From Steinernema hermaphroditum (taxonomy: Eukaryota; Nematoda; Chromadorea; Rhabditida; Steinernematidae), in contig CM059624.1 in assembly GCA_030435675.1 (NCBI GenBank), positions 5,046,769 through 5,110,768 of the forward strand: a DNA stretch of 64,000 bases. Direction: 5' to 3'. Under the pieces are notes generated by a model. The model worked only from the letters and a program-made list of their open reading frames with translations. It was not told where the DNA came from and made no database searches. Positions 1 through 11,700 of this stretch are shown piece after piece (position 1 is the first letter of the stretch; every line of letters starts with the position of its first letter). Both the position numbers and the translations under genes were made by a program.

Positions 1-1679
1 TCTGGGATAAGGCGCGGCGGTGGTACAGCCCACACAAACTCGTTCGCCCATGACGAAGCAAACGCGTCTACTGCTTCCGCGCCCACCTCTGCGTACCGCG
101 ACAGAAATCGCCTGCATTGCGCGTTGCGCGAATTCGCGAAGGCATCTAATGAGGGCTGCCCCCAGCGCTGCGCGCATAAATTAAAAACATCGGGTTGAAT
201 ACCCCAGTCGTCCCTATCGAGCAACCGGCTTGCTTCGTCTGCTAGTGAATTTTCCTCCCTCGGCACCCAGACCGGCACGACCTCCGAACCGACGCTTTCG
301 GCCCAGTCAAATATGCTCTCCGCTAATTTCTGCAACTTTGAGAGGCTGCTCCCTTTCTTGACAATGCTTACTGCCCCTTGGTTGTCCACTTGGACGAGGA
401 TTTTCGCGCCTTTAAGCTCATTTGAAAAAGCCCTGAGCGCGAAAAGGACGGCTGCGACCTCCCTGTAAGTGCTGGATTCTCCCCGCTCGCCAGGCTCGAA
501 ATTCCTGGCGGTGCGCACCGTCGAACCGTTGGTGTGCCACAACACCGCTCCTGCTCCCGTTCCCGACGCGTCTGTTGCTAAGCGGCGCGATGTGCCCACT
601 GTCTCCAAAGATCGACAGTTTCGCTGTTGCGCATTGGCTAGCCACCACCTAAGGTCTGATGATTCACTAGCTGAGAGTGGTTGGCGTGCTTTAGCTGGCA
701 ATTCCTCCATTGCAGCGAGGGTGGCGTGCAAGCTCCTCCCTTTTAGTGATGTTACCGGCCCAAACACAAAGCCTATGGATGCTAGCGATCCCCCCAGCTG
801 CATTCGTTCCTGCTTTGACGGGGATTGGGTCTGCAGCATATCGGACACCCGGCATAGGAGCTTGTGCATGCGCTTTTGCGAAATCTGCACGATATATTTT
901 GCCAAGTCAATTTCGAACCCGAGCCATGTCAGTCGCTGCACTGGGCGCCACTGGCATTTGGCCTCCGATGTAACCACGCCCGCGAGCGCTAAATCTTGTC
1001 TCACCACACGCACATAATCTGCACAAAGCGAGTCAGTTGGAGCGAAAATGAGCCCGTCGTCAAGGTACAAAGCGCAGGTGATTCCCGCTTCGCGCCACTT
1101 GGCTAATAGCGGACGGAACAGCTTCGTAAATAACATCGGGGCTGACGACAGCCCAAAAGGGAGCACGTTAAACACGAAAAATTTCCCGCGCCACTCAATG
1201 CCTAAGAATTGTCTGTGCGCCTCGCGAATTTCAACGTGATGGTACCCTGACTTCATGTCGAAAGACGCCAAAAACCCCCCTTTGGAAGCATGGCGGCTAC
1301 GTTTTCCAACCGCTCGAAAGTCACCGACTTTTGTTCTAGAAAGCCGTTCAACCATGAGAGATCAATTATCAGTCTCGGTTTGCTACCGTTGTGCACAACG
1401 GCCATGGGGCTGACGACGCGCGGTTTGGCCGGACTCGCGCTGATGGCTCCCGCTGCCAGTAGCGCCTCTATTTCATTTCGTACAAATTCCTGGTCCCGTG
1501 CGTTCATATGCGCATTCGACTTATAAAACGTGGGCACCTCCCCGTTTGCTTTAAAAGGGAGTGCGTATCCCCGTAAAATTACGTCCAAGACCCACCCTGG
1601 CGAATGCAAGCGTTCCCAAAAACTAACACAAGACTTCAGCTTACCGACAACGCTGTTAGCTGCTGCACTAAGCGGGTCC
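1..1679 (-). pseudogene. pol of DIRS-like element: reverse transcriptase and RNase H, one -1 frame break
   Basis: The upstream part (about 1679 to 1253) contains the DIRS-type RT N-terminus: GYALPFK, then LLAAGAI and SKPRLIIDLSWLN. The next RT block, FDMKSGYHHVEI, is in the -1 frame, and that frame then stays open to the window edge. It shows LPFGLSSAP, the catalytic YLDD at 1056-1067, WLGFEID, and RNase H with LATDASGTGAG (first Asp), STYREVAAV (Glu) and VQVDNQGAV (Asp). The protein makes cDNA from element RNA. All visible catalytic residues are intact, so the copy is young. The frame change falls on a GGGTTTT heptamer inside a G6T5 run (1270-1280). The protein continues off the edge. Confidence 0.85.
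1271..1277 (-). other. slippery-type heptamer at the RT frame change
   Basis: On the minus strand the upstream RT frame reads G GGT TTT here, which matches the X XXY YYZ pattern of -1 ribosomal frameshift sites. A -1 slip exactly here restores the conserved RT sequence. The same heptamer lies in a G6T5 homopolymer run, where a one-base insertion or basecalling error is equally likely. Confidence 0.4.
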
Positions 1680-2407
1680 TCACTGCCGACTTGAGCTTGC
1701 TCCTTGCGGACACTGCTTGGCCAGGTGTCCGTAACCTTTGCAGTTGTAACACATTGACTGCGCGGGCCTCCTTGCAAACTGTTGCGGAGCTCCATAACCT
1801 CCGATAGCATACTGCGTTTGCTGCTGCAGCTGCTGGACTTGTGCTGCCAGGCTTGCAATCTGGTTGTCCCGGTAGTTGAACGCGACGGACGTGCGGGCTC
1901 CACCTCCGCCGCTGCGCTACAATCAAACACACTGCGGCATTCCCACGTTCCATATCCGCTTACCGGAAAGGGCCGCTTTCTGGTCGCACTGGGCAGCTGT
2001 GCCGGCCGAGCAGCCTCAATCTCGGTGAATTTATCCAACGCTTCTTGTACGCACTGAGCGAGTGACATCTCGGGGTGGGCCGACTGCCTATCTTCGAAAA
2101 ACTTGAAGAAACTTGGTTGGGCATCGCCCTTGCGCAACAACATGTTACGTGCCTTCATGTCCTCGATAAGGGCACTCAACGATTGATTCTCGCCGACCTC
2201 AGCGGCAAGCTGGTTCAGCCGGTTGATCCACTCGGCGTTGAGCTGGACCTGGACGTCCAGACGCGTGCTCTTCAGCGGCTTCTCTTTAACAGCTGCTTGC
2301 TGCTGCTTGGCCTCGAGCGTGTCGACCTTCTCGGCGACTTTTTCCATCAACGCAAACAGATGGTCGAACTTCTCGCTCCCTTGCGGGCTTTCAACTTGAT
2401 CGCTCAT
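1680..2407 (-). pseudogene. gag-like protein of the DIRS-like element, frame-broken
   Basis: Reading starts at an ATG at 2407 with MSDQVESPQG, followed by a predicted coiled-coil/alpha-helical stretch (roughly residues 15-120). This frame carries recognisable gag sequence to about 1920. The zinc knuckle CYNCKGYGHLAKQC (C-X2-C-X4-H-X4-C, positions 1710-1751) lies in a different frame that is open from 1916 to a TGA at 1680-1682. It is preceded by a glutamine-rich helix and a glycine-rich linker. One indel near 1916-1945 would join the two halves into a single gag ending before pol. The protein would be the structural, nucleic-acid-binding component of the retrotransposon particle. The break suggests a defective copy, although a sequencing error is possible. 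Confidence 0.68.
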
Positions 2408-3075
2408 TCTACAATATGTCCGTTAGTACCGACCTCTTGTCGCACGTACTTACTTTTCCGAAAGTTGTTCACTAAGAGGGTGGAGCGGACGCGCTGCGTC
2501 GCGAAATTACGCACAAGTCCTGCAAAAGATCTGTACGTTACTCCCAGTTATGAAGTAAGCCCACTGGCTTTCTACTGCGCTCGAACACCTGCGCGTGCTC
2601 CCAATACTGACTGCCGGGCAACTTCGACCGGTTATGCACTCGGAAACCTTATCCGAATCACGCAGCACTATCTGACCGGAACTTCGACGGCCGTATATTG
2701 CACCACAAGTGCGCGAGCTCTCGCCTCTTGATACGGAGCAATACCACAAATTTCGAATTTCGCCGTTCCCGAAACAGGCACCACGCGTTTTTTGGACTTC
2801 GAAAATCGTATCAAAACTTAACTCCACAAACTTCACAGAAAGCTATTTCGATTAACTTCACTAAGAGAGTACAACAAAACCACGACTACCGAACGCTGAA
2901 CTGTCAAGCAAGATGACGCAACACCCGTTGCGGCGTCCTATTACCCTTCTGGCCCAAAATACCGTACCCTCTCAGCGTGTTGCGCTGAGACCCGCGCCAG
3001 TCCCAACGACTGGCTGCGCGGAAATCATCATGATTGGGCGTTTGACCGCTGTTCTCGTACGATTCGGTTCCGGTC

Positions 3076-3120
3076 CAGTATCCGGTAATCAAGCTACTGT
3101 TCCCTACCAAAGCACAGCTC
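3076..3120 (+). repeat. direct repeat copy 1 in DIRS leader region
   Basis: The segment starting cagtatccggtaatcaagct recurs at 3427-3468 with a 3-bp gap and about four mismatches. DIRS/PAT elements carry internal or split direct repeats near their ends, so the pair could belong to the element's terminal structure. Confidence 0.5.
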
Positions 3121-3426
3121 CAGAAATCATCAACATTGACACAACACACACAAACGCGAAAATTCTGCAAAACCGGGAAAAGGAAAGAGGAGACGGCGCG
3201 CGCAAAGTCGAAACAGCGCAAACAAAGTGATTTGTACGGTAGAACGTGCTTCGATGCGAGACCCAACTAAAGGTGAGAATTGAAAGCTACGATTTCGCAA
3301 AAATGCTGCAAAACTCCGAAGAAAACTGACCACTTTTGTATTTTTGTTTCTGTTCACTTTTGCATTTCGTGGCTCCTGAATCGTTGGAAGGAAGTGGCGA
3401 AGAGAAATGTGGACGGAACAGGGTTA

Positions 3427-3468
3427 CAGTATCCAGTAATCAAGCTGTTCCCTATCAAAGCACAGCTC
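3427..3468 (+). repeat. direct repeat copy 2 in DIRS leader region
   Basis: Second copy of the repeat at 3076-3120, beginning cagtatccagtaatcaagct and ending caaagcacagctc. The copies are about 350 bp apart in the same orientation. Confidence 0.5.
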
Positions 3469-3900
3469 CTCTGCTTTCCTTTCAAAACCGGTAATTTTCG
3501 ACCGTTGTAATGCTCTGTCCACAGCAGAAAAGGTTTCGAATGCGCCAATGTGACAGCTGAGCGAAAAAGGAAATGCCGACATTGCAGGCGACCTTGATCG
3601 CGCCGACTCGTGATCGTTGAAATGGCGTGCTGTTCGCTAGAAAAAGTTTTGAAGTGAACCGCTAAGTTGATCAAAATGAATTACGTATTTGTGTCCATAA
3701 GTTGCGAACAGTCGCTTTCGGCACTCGAACAGGCACTCCGGTACGAGTCGTAACTCATAAGTTGATCAGGAAAAACCAGAACCGGCTGCATCCCTAGCAT
3801 AAGAAACAGGAAACCCTTCTTTTTTGGATTTTGAAGACAGAACGATTCACTGATCTGATTAAAGATCAATTGCGCGTTGAGTTAGGCAGTCATAAAATCG

Positions 3901-4988
3901 ACTTCCGAATCAGACTTCTGATATTTCAGTTGGAAGAAGGATGAAGACCAGAGAAGAAGAAAAGTAGACGACTTCTGAAGGCACTTCTGTCCTTAAAAGT
4001 CACCGAATTTTGTCCCTTCTATCCTCAAAGTATCCCTACATCTATGTTACCACTTGTGGTTTGATACACATCAAAATCCGAACACCGTTTTTGTGCTTCG
4101 TTTGCAACAGACCCTCAGGAGCTTATCGCAGATCTCCCTTCTTCATTCACGTTTCGCGCATCCAGCGCTTAATCCAAATCTGCAACCCACGAACCCGTCG
4201 GCGGCGGCGGTGTTCGGAAGAACTGGAACCCGAGCAACGGCTTGCGAACTCTTTGCAACGGCGATTATCGCGGCGAACCCTCTTCTCCTTAGCGTCCTCG
4301 ACGGCCGGGGATGAACTTGATCCATCCTGGATCGGGGGGTGTCCGGACGACGAGCGGGCGAACAGGATGAACTCGTCGAGAGCGCATCTCCCCGATCTTC
4401 TTCCCCTTTCCCTTTCTCCGCCGCGTGTACATCAATGTTATTGCCGCGCGGCGGAGAAGAAGATGATTTCCGTTTCGTCGCGACGGCCGTCGATTCCGTT
4501 TCGGACTGTTTTGATTGATCGGCTTCTTCTTTGGCTACCGGAGAACACCTAAAAAAACCGCGCGCCGACCTTTTCCATCTTTGAAAGGATTTCTTTTCAC
4601 ACCTTTCTACATCTCTTTGTCATATTCGTCGTCTTTCTCTTGAATGCTTACCGTGACCTTGGTTGAACACCGCTTTGCTACAGAATGAGTCTTTCTTTGT
4701 CTGATAATTAGTAAAATTAATATTCAAATAATATATGCATATCTCTATTCTCTGCACATAACCGTGTTTTAAAAACTAAACTCTAATCTGTAAAGCTTTA
4801 TATTTGCATTCAAAATTCGAAGTAAGCTCGCGAGTACGGTAGCGCGAAGAAGTTTCATTAATGTTCCGATTTAACACCCGCTTCTGTTATAACTTTATAG
4901 TTGGCCCTTGATCCTCTTGAAACCGGTGCTCCCGACTCTGGTCCGAAACGAGTTGGATTTGTTTGGATTTTAATCAAACATTTGGATC
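3901..4988. other. intergenic, nothing recognised
   Basis: A CG-richer patch (about 4180-4510) gives overlapping open frames on both strands with no recognisable motif. 4690-4830 is AT-rich. No repeat, RNA gene or coding exon could be supported. Confidence 0.3.
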
Positions 4989-5320
4989 GAACGTTAGGCT
5001 AGGTTACTGTACATTATTTTTAATGTAGTGTAAACCAAACAAAACAATAACCGTCAATAAATAATCTTTTACACTATTCAGCTCTTTAGATTGTTGATAA
5101 TTGGCTATTCCTATGACTGTACTTGTTGGCCACGCTTTTGGCTTGAAACGTTGGGTTGAGGTATATTCTTTTAATGTAATGTAAGCTAAGAAATGGGTCC
5201 TTTAGCTCAAAAAAGCGTGGCCACCAAGTAGAGATTAAATAAAAGCTTAATAGGTTCATTGGCCAGTTGTATAATTGGCCATTTCGATAACTCTATTCTA
5301 CTCTACTGTCCACGCTTTTG
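4989..5320. repeat. degenerate tandem duplication with internal inverted repeat
   Basis: Two diverged units lie head to tail. The first runs from about 4989 to 5140 and the second from about 5145 to 5320. Both begin with an acgtt-ggtt block, share a ttttaatgta-tgtaa block, an ataattgg block, and end in ccacgcttttg. In addition, cttgttggccacgctttt near 5122 is inverted at 5210-5230 (aaaaaagcgtggccaccaag). The combination suggests decayed MITE copies inserted in tandem or nested. Confidence 0.45.
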
Positions 5321-8300
5321 TTATTCATAATGCTTATGGCCTTCGATTCCCAGAAGTCCACATTTCAACTGTTCAACTGTTTATTCCGAATCAGAATTAT
5401 TACAATTTGCGAATCCCATTTCCGAATCTTCTCGCATGGGTCTGTCACGTGTGTGTCCTCGTCGCCTTCTTGAACTCATCTCGCCATCTGGTTCGGGGTC
5501 TGAGTCCACATTTCATGAATAAAAAAGCGACCTAATCAACCAGTTTTAACTCCTCCTCTGCTCTCTTCAGCCAATTGCTAAAAGCAGCCCCGATCCAAGG
5601 CTCGAAAAACTCTCTCCGTTTTCGTCAACCACCACGTGTAGTCTCTTTTAATGGAAAGCTATTTCCTCCCTGGGAGGAAATTACGTAATTGGATTTATCT
5701 ACGTAGTTTCATTTCTAAATACTCATATTTTTAGCGCATAACTCTTTGTTTATTCTCTTTCTGTGCGACCAAAAATAACACCGTCAATCAGTCGATTCCA
5801 TTATCCGCAGAGTACATCGGTCATGTGCTCTGTTTGCCGTCGGCTCTATTTTCGCGATGAGACCGTCCCCACTCAAGTTGACTCGCTTCCCGTCCTGTTT
5901 GTTTGTTTTGTATCACTGACAAATAATTCACTCAGCCTGAGACTGCGCCCTCAACGCGATTCCGGTCGGATAATTGCCCTGGCCGTCTTTCATAAAAAGA
6001 ACCTAAGTGGCGTAACCTGTTCCTCGCACGCTCCTCAACTTTGGCTCACCAACACACTCGAGTGCTTGCCACACAATGGCTAAAAATTGCGACGTTGCGT
6101 CGTTTTGGCGCAGCAGCCTTGTCTTCCTTCTGACTGATGTGTAAACACAGGCTCTTTGGGTTATCAAACAATCAGAGTTTTGAGGCAGATGTGCTGATTA
6201 AGAAGCGCAGAGGGTAAGCGACGTAAAGTGAATACGTATAACCGATATAAGGAAACGATTTTTTAGACGAAACTAAGCACTTGAAAATGGATTTTGGTAA
6301 AAAAAAAATTCAAGCGTTCTATTTATTTCCGATTTACTGTTTGCTATGTCCATAATAGGAAAAATAGCATCAGAAATACATTTTACGAAGTGCTTAACAA
6401 AACTTTCATTCCGATCCACAGCAAGTAAAGGCGCCACGCGGGACTGCCCAAATGCACTGTTGTAACCCTTCTTGGAAACCGCTCATAGTGTTCTAACTAG
6501 ATCACTTTAGTGTGATCTAGTAATCCCATTACGTCTTACGTCAGACCACTGTGTTCAATGTTGGTCAATAGGCAACCAAACATATCTGGACCTCTTCCGG
6601 CATTATCCTTGCGACTATTATTATGATTGTGTAGCGTCGTCTATCAAATCGGAGGATAGAATATGGGTAAAACTTTTGATTTTTCAAGAGATTACATGCT
6701 AATAGTAAACAATATTGCGGTCCAATCATCTGTCAGCATGTATGCTTATGACAGCGGGCTTTTTGATTTAAGGCCTGCATTTGCGTTCCGTGATCTAAGG
6801 AAGACCCCCTTGAGAGATGGATATACAACGTAATTCTTTTTTCATTAAATATAAACACAAGTGATTGTGCTAAAATTTGTGCCAACAATGGCTCCCAGAA
6901 GGCGTGGAACACCAAGGTAAAATGGTAGATAGGTGAAGGGGTTCGAAACATGAGTTCAAAGGCTACGAACTCCATAACGAAAAAAAAGTAAATTTAACCC
7001 AAAAGGTTGAATTTTATGCCACGGCACATAAAACGATGCTCGCGAAACATCAATTGAATCAGCTGGTCTCGATTCACTGTGGATACCGCTGTCAGTACAT
7101 CCATACTCGTCTTCGCCCCGACAGATGCCATCAGATGGCTCTTCGGAAACGACGAGGCTAAAAAGCCCGAATCCATCGGACCTTTGATCGAGGGCACCTG
7201 TCCCCCAAGTGCGAGACGAACGCCTGCTACAAGAAGGACTGATACCGTATCAACCACGTATCTGCCTACACCACATAAATCACAGCCAGCACTACACAAT
7301 GTGCCCGGTGGTCTTTCTTGTTGAAAACTTCTCAACATTAGAATTCATAAACAAACCTAAGAGTTCCGCACCTACAACGAACAATGAAAGAGTTGTCCCC
7401 ATTTAACACGATTCAGATTACTGTAGGTTCGCAGAATAGCTCCGCTCCAAACGCATTAACGATTTTAAGAGGATATAGTGTTGGAGAACATCCGGACGGA
7501 CATCCGATTGCTTGACACTCAATCTGTCGACCTTTAGCATCAGAAAGCTAAGAAAAGCAAATGCTATTAGAAGGCGTTCGCGTCGTCCTCCTCCTCTACC
7601 GTATCCTGTAGTCCCCTGTACCATTGTGTCCTAGCCACAGTCCTCATCATTATCGCCGTAAATTTGAGTTACTAATAATCCCGTGCAACCTTCGTGGATA
7701 CGCCATTTTTCAAAAGTGCAAAAGACGAAAGTGCAACTGTCATTTGCTAAGACCGAATGCAAATTCTCACTTTTTCGTTTTCGGCGTTTGTTTTATGGCC
7801 GCTGTCCGGCGGCAGAGTGACCTATGCGCGCGACGGCGCACTCATTAATAATCAGAAGCGCGGAGATGAGCGCGACGACCGCCAAAAGGAACATTTCGCG
7901 ACGGACAACGTGTCTTGGGCAGAAAGGACGTTGAGGTCGTTAATAACGGATGGACTATGCAGAAGTGACATGTTTTGCAGTTTTCGAAAGTACGCAAAGC
8001 TTCAGTTCATAAAAAACAGAACAAAATACGGTTTTATCGTCCCTTTTCGTCTCTCTACTTCCGATTCATTCAGAATTAACGGTAGAAGCTTTGGTAGTCT
8101 CCTAATATTTTCATATAAAGTACTTTAAACCTCTCAAATTGACTAGATCTATGTCTAGATGTCCTTTTCAGCCCATAGTATCAGGACAAATGGGGAAGTT
8201 TGTATATGTAATCTCTGGTTTGGGTACAGGCTAAACAACTCTGAGTATTGTGAGAAAAACGTCTGGAAACTAGAAATCAAGATGTTTTCATCCTTCCCAA

Positions 8301-8460
8301 TTCAAAGCCGAATCAATCTGCTCTCAGAATGAATTCTGTGAGCAAGGTTGTCCACACATTTTGGGCAGAACCGATGTTAAATAGTGAAATAGCTAATCTT
8401 ACAATTTTCTACTGAAATTGTCATTGCTATTTACATTCCACCATTTTGATTAAGTCTTCT
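5321..8460. other. intergenic with one GC-rich island and one palindrome
   Basis: No gene is recognised. A palindrome, ACTAGATCAC/GTGATCTAGT with a six-base loop, sits at 6496-6521. An island at about 7790-7930 is rich in CG dinucleotides (gcgcgacggcgc and similar) and is preceded by two AAAGTGCA octamers (7713-7720, 7728-7735). The remaining open frames are short and overlap on both strands. Confidence 0.3.
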
Positions 8461-8461
8461 T

Positions 8462-8790
8462 TCAATATTCGTTTTTACTGAGCCGGCTTAAAACGTTGAA
8501 AATGTTTGTACGATGCAAGTTTAAGTTAGGATCTGCAGAAGATGCAGTGATGATCTCAGTGTTCTCTCGGGATTGGGTTCCTACAATCTTGACAAAGTCA
8601 TCACTCCATTTCCCTAACGGTCGTATTGCTGGTCGCCTCCACTCTGAAACCATTGTTGGCCAACAACATTTGATTGATTCATTGATTTGTCACATTCTCT
8701 GCGAACTTCAACTTCCTTCTTACAACTGCCTCGCTGACCTGTGCGTTCAAGTTGCAGCTGTGAAAATAACTGAGCTTTCCTCGGTTTCTT
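8462..8790 (-). mobile_element. RTE-clade non-LTR retrotransposon relic (C-terminal fragment)
   Basis: On the minus strand, frames read SEAVVRRKLKFAENV and then, after a frame change, SEWRRPAIRPLGKWSDD and FVKIVGTQS. These match, in the same order, the ICETAIKRKWTFAWKLANNV, TEWRPPNTRPLGR and DDIVRTVGTQRW segments of the better-preserved RTE fragment at 48.4-49.1 kb. This copy is broken by stops and indels and is much older. The plus-strand open frame over the same bases is its antisense shadow. Confidence 0.7.
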
Positions 8791-8799
8791 ATCAATTCT

Positions 8800-11700
8800 G
8801 CAACTGGATGCAGGCAGTTTCATGGTCGGGATTACAATTGCGTTCAGTGGGGTTCAAATTCGGTTGAATATGAACGGATGTTTTACATTATAAGTAACAG
8901 CGACAAATGTAAGATGTGCCAAAATAATGATTTAGGAGAACGTCAGTCAACCAACATTGCTTCCGTTTTTTTGATCGGTCGCTGAGATCTACTTTGGTCA
9001 GCTAGCAGCTGGGAAACGTTCCCCGACCGCTCGGAGTTTATTTTAGAGAATCACACGGGACTCCGTGCGGTCGGCATTCCCTAAACAGCCCATTGTTTAT
9101 TCTATTTTCGCCCGGGAGATCAAGTAGGCATATGTGAGGGCGGTGATATAGTGATACAAAGAATTTCTGTCAATTAAACGTGGCTGATTTCATAGTTTTG
9201 TCTTGAGATTAGATTGTGAATGAAAAGGCGCGTCCCCATTGGCTTTGATCTTTTGGAAAATCGTTCTTTTTCCCACAAAATATAGCATTAGCTATGGGAA
9301 GAGGGTGAGTAATATTCTCAGAATTTTCAATCCACAGAACATTTGGCGCCGCTGCACAAAGACTGATGACACATCGCTCCAATTGTGTGTTTCTGTTAAT
9401 TAAATGTTGATGCTTGAATGCTACTTTGAACACGAACAAATTACAACTTCCGCATAAGGGCGACGTTGTGATGCCGGAGTGTGATGTTACAGAATCTGAA
9501 GCCTATAGTATTATCAAAAACATAGTTAATATCATTATATGGCTAAAAAGGCCACATCAATTTTGTGGATTTTAAGCGATGGAAAAGGAAAAGTACATAA
9601 AAAAACAGAGCGCCAAAAGTCCTCACGCTCAAGAAGCTTGATTTTTTCTGTTCTGGTCACAGATTATTTGTGGCTGTTTTAAATTGAGATACTATTCAAT
9701 GGTATATTGATTTTCTTGAACCGGAACACAAAAATGTTTCGTGATCTGGATCCCATTAATTAACCACTAAACACAATATGTCTAAGTGAAGGTGTCCATG
9801 GCAGTTCGTGTTCACATACGGATTCTGTATCCACCATAGATAATGAAGGGTAATCCTATATTTATTTATCGGGTTGTAGCGTAGCACTAAACGGGTTAGT
9901 ACACCACTGAATTCTCTCTCGTACTTTGTGTTGGATACTTGTATGCTCCCCTTGCTTTCAAACAGTGCACAAATCAGTGTAAAAATACTTCCAGATTCTA
10001 GATCTGTAGTACAAAAGACCTGAAAGGTTCTTCTTATCCATGTCTCTTTGCACATCTTAAAGCCGGTTTTTTGATTTTTCGCATATTTCAGACCTAAAAA
10101 CTGCGAATCTAAATTATCAGAAGAGTGTAGTGAGCATCAGTTTTTGTGTCGCACTATTTGGCTTGGTTCAAGCTCCGGTATACTAATGTAAGTATCCTAA
10201 ATCCTAAATATTGAATATAGGCACAATCTTACCAGAGCGGTTTATGTTTGTAGTTATATGTCTGTAATGTTCGAGTCGTCACAAAGTCTTTTCTAAAGTC
10301 TAAAAAAAGACAAAAAGGTCCAAAATTGGACCAAAATTACTTATAATAAATTGAAATTAGGCGACATTACATGCTGGAGAACCCAACATAGCTGTGATAA
10401 GTTGAGTAAAGGGCTCCTCGAACACAGGCCCATGTTTCCACCGCAACTAAGAGACCCATGTAAACATACTTTTGTAGGATGTATTCTCAATTCCCAGCAA
10501 TACTTTGACTGGATGACTTTAATGGACGAGTTGGAATATGATGGACTGACACGGCTCATCATATAAATGCCCATGAACGAGCCTCTAGAGGAATTGATGG
10601 TCATTTCTTTGTCGAGTTCAACATAAATTCTCTTGGCCCTGACTGAAAAGAGAACGTCCCCCTTCTTCCTGAAGCCGCGCAGCTCTGAGTCCATCTCCGA
10701 TCGGTTGCCACTCGCGACGCCGTAAACAAGCGGGCAGTGTTTACTCACTGAAGCTGTTTTCGTCCCTCAGAAAGCGTTTTTTCTCTTCCGCGCGCGCGTC
10801 TTGTTTCATCTACCGTCTCCGTTTCCCTTCCGCGCACCTCCAGCACAACGTCCGCGCTTCCTTTGTTTGCGGGATGGTCTTGTTTATCGGCGGCGCCGCG
10901 TTGTTCGGATCAGATGGCGCGCTGTTTATGTGCTGCTGGAGGTTATTTTCGACGACGATCATGTGACTGTGTCGCAACAAATGACCCTTTGTGACGGGCG
11001 GCGATGGCCCAAAAGGGAAATTGGGAAAGCGAGAAGAAGGTCTTTGATGTTTTAAGCAAATATGTCCATTGGAAGAGAGTGGAGAGGGTGGCCAGCTTGG
11101 GAAGAGCGAGAAGAAGGGCCTCCAGAAAGTAAGTCCAAATTTCACACAACTAGTTCTCTACGAGGAAGGTACTCAAAGGAAGAAAGTAACTTGATACGAA
11201 AGTTTGTATTCCTTTGATCGAGGCAAGAACTTTTTGCCCTTCTGGATTAACTTGGTACCGCCTGTGATCCAATCGGACGATGCCTTTCCAAATAATGAAA
11301 ACATCTGCCCCGATCATTCGTGGAACCGAGCTTACTTGAGGAAGGACATTAAAATGCAGCAACGACTGTGGCTTCGACGCAAAAGATTTAGAAATTTGTG
11401 ACACCGCATCTCACCAATCTCATCACCCTGACTTCTTTTCTTAAATTGCCTAAATTAAATAAAATGCGTAGAAGTCAAGCAACAGAACCTGTTACCGGTC
11501 ACCAGTTACTTCTACTTCTATAAGAGCACTTACATTTTGATCTTTTTTGAACTCTACGAATTTACGTTTAACTGGAAGTGAATCAAATACATTTTGTTGT
11601 AGAGCGTTTAAAAGGAGCAGACTTTTTCAATCAAGGTCAAATTTCAGCTGAGCTATTTTGTCCAATTTATCACAGAAATGGTGGAATAACGTGATCCCAT

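Larger units (their letters stand above)
1..2407 (-). mobile_element. DIRS/PAT-like retrotransposon, 5' part, cut by window edge
   Basis: On the minus strand this region reads in order a gag-like N-terminus, a CCHC zinc knuckle, a reverse transcriptase and an RNase H. After these comes the conserved DIRS-type tail (DAF at two places, then PPP-R-L-I). That order and that tail are characteristic of DIRS/PAT tyrosine-recombinase retrotransposons and not of LTR or LINE elements. The recombinase and the right terminal repeat would lie beyond position 1 and cannot be seen. At least two frame changes interrupt the coding capacity, so the copy is either recoded or broken. The 5' boundary is not defined; 2408-3500 may be its leader. 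Confidence 0.82.
2408..3900. other. probable leader/flank of the DIRS-like element
   Basis: No protein is recognised. This lies directly upstream of the gag ATG on the minus strand, so its right-hand part may be the element's 5' leader and terminal repeat. It holds a duplicated 45-bp segment (3076-3120 and 3427-3468). Open frames here are short, overlap on both strands and carry no known motif. The insertion boundary could not be placed. Confidence 0.35.

Noticed and set aside
10341..10748. 135-codon minus-strand frame
   Set aside because: No motif, no splice sites in useful phase, and a plus-strand frame overlaps it.
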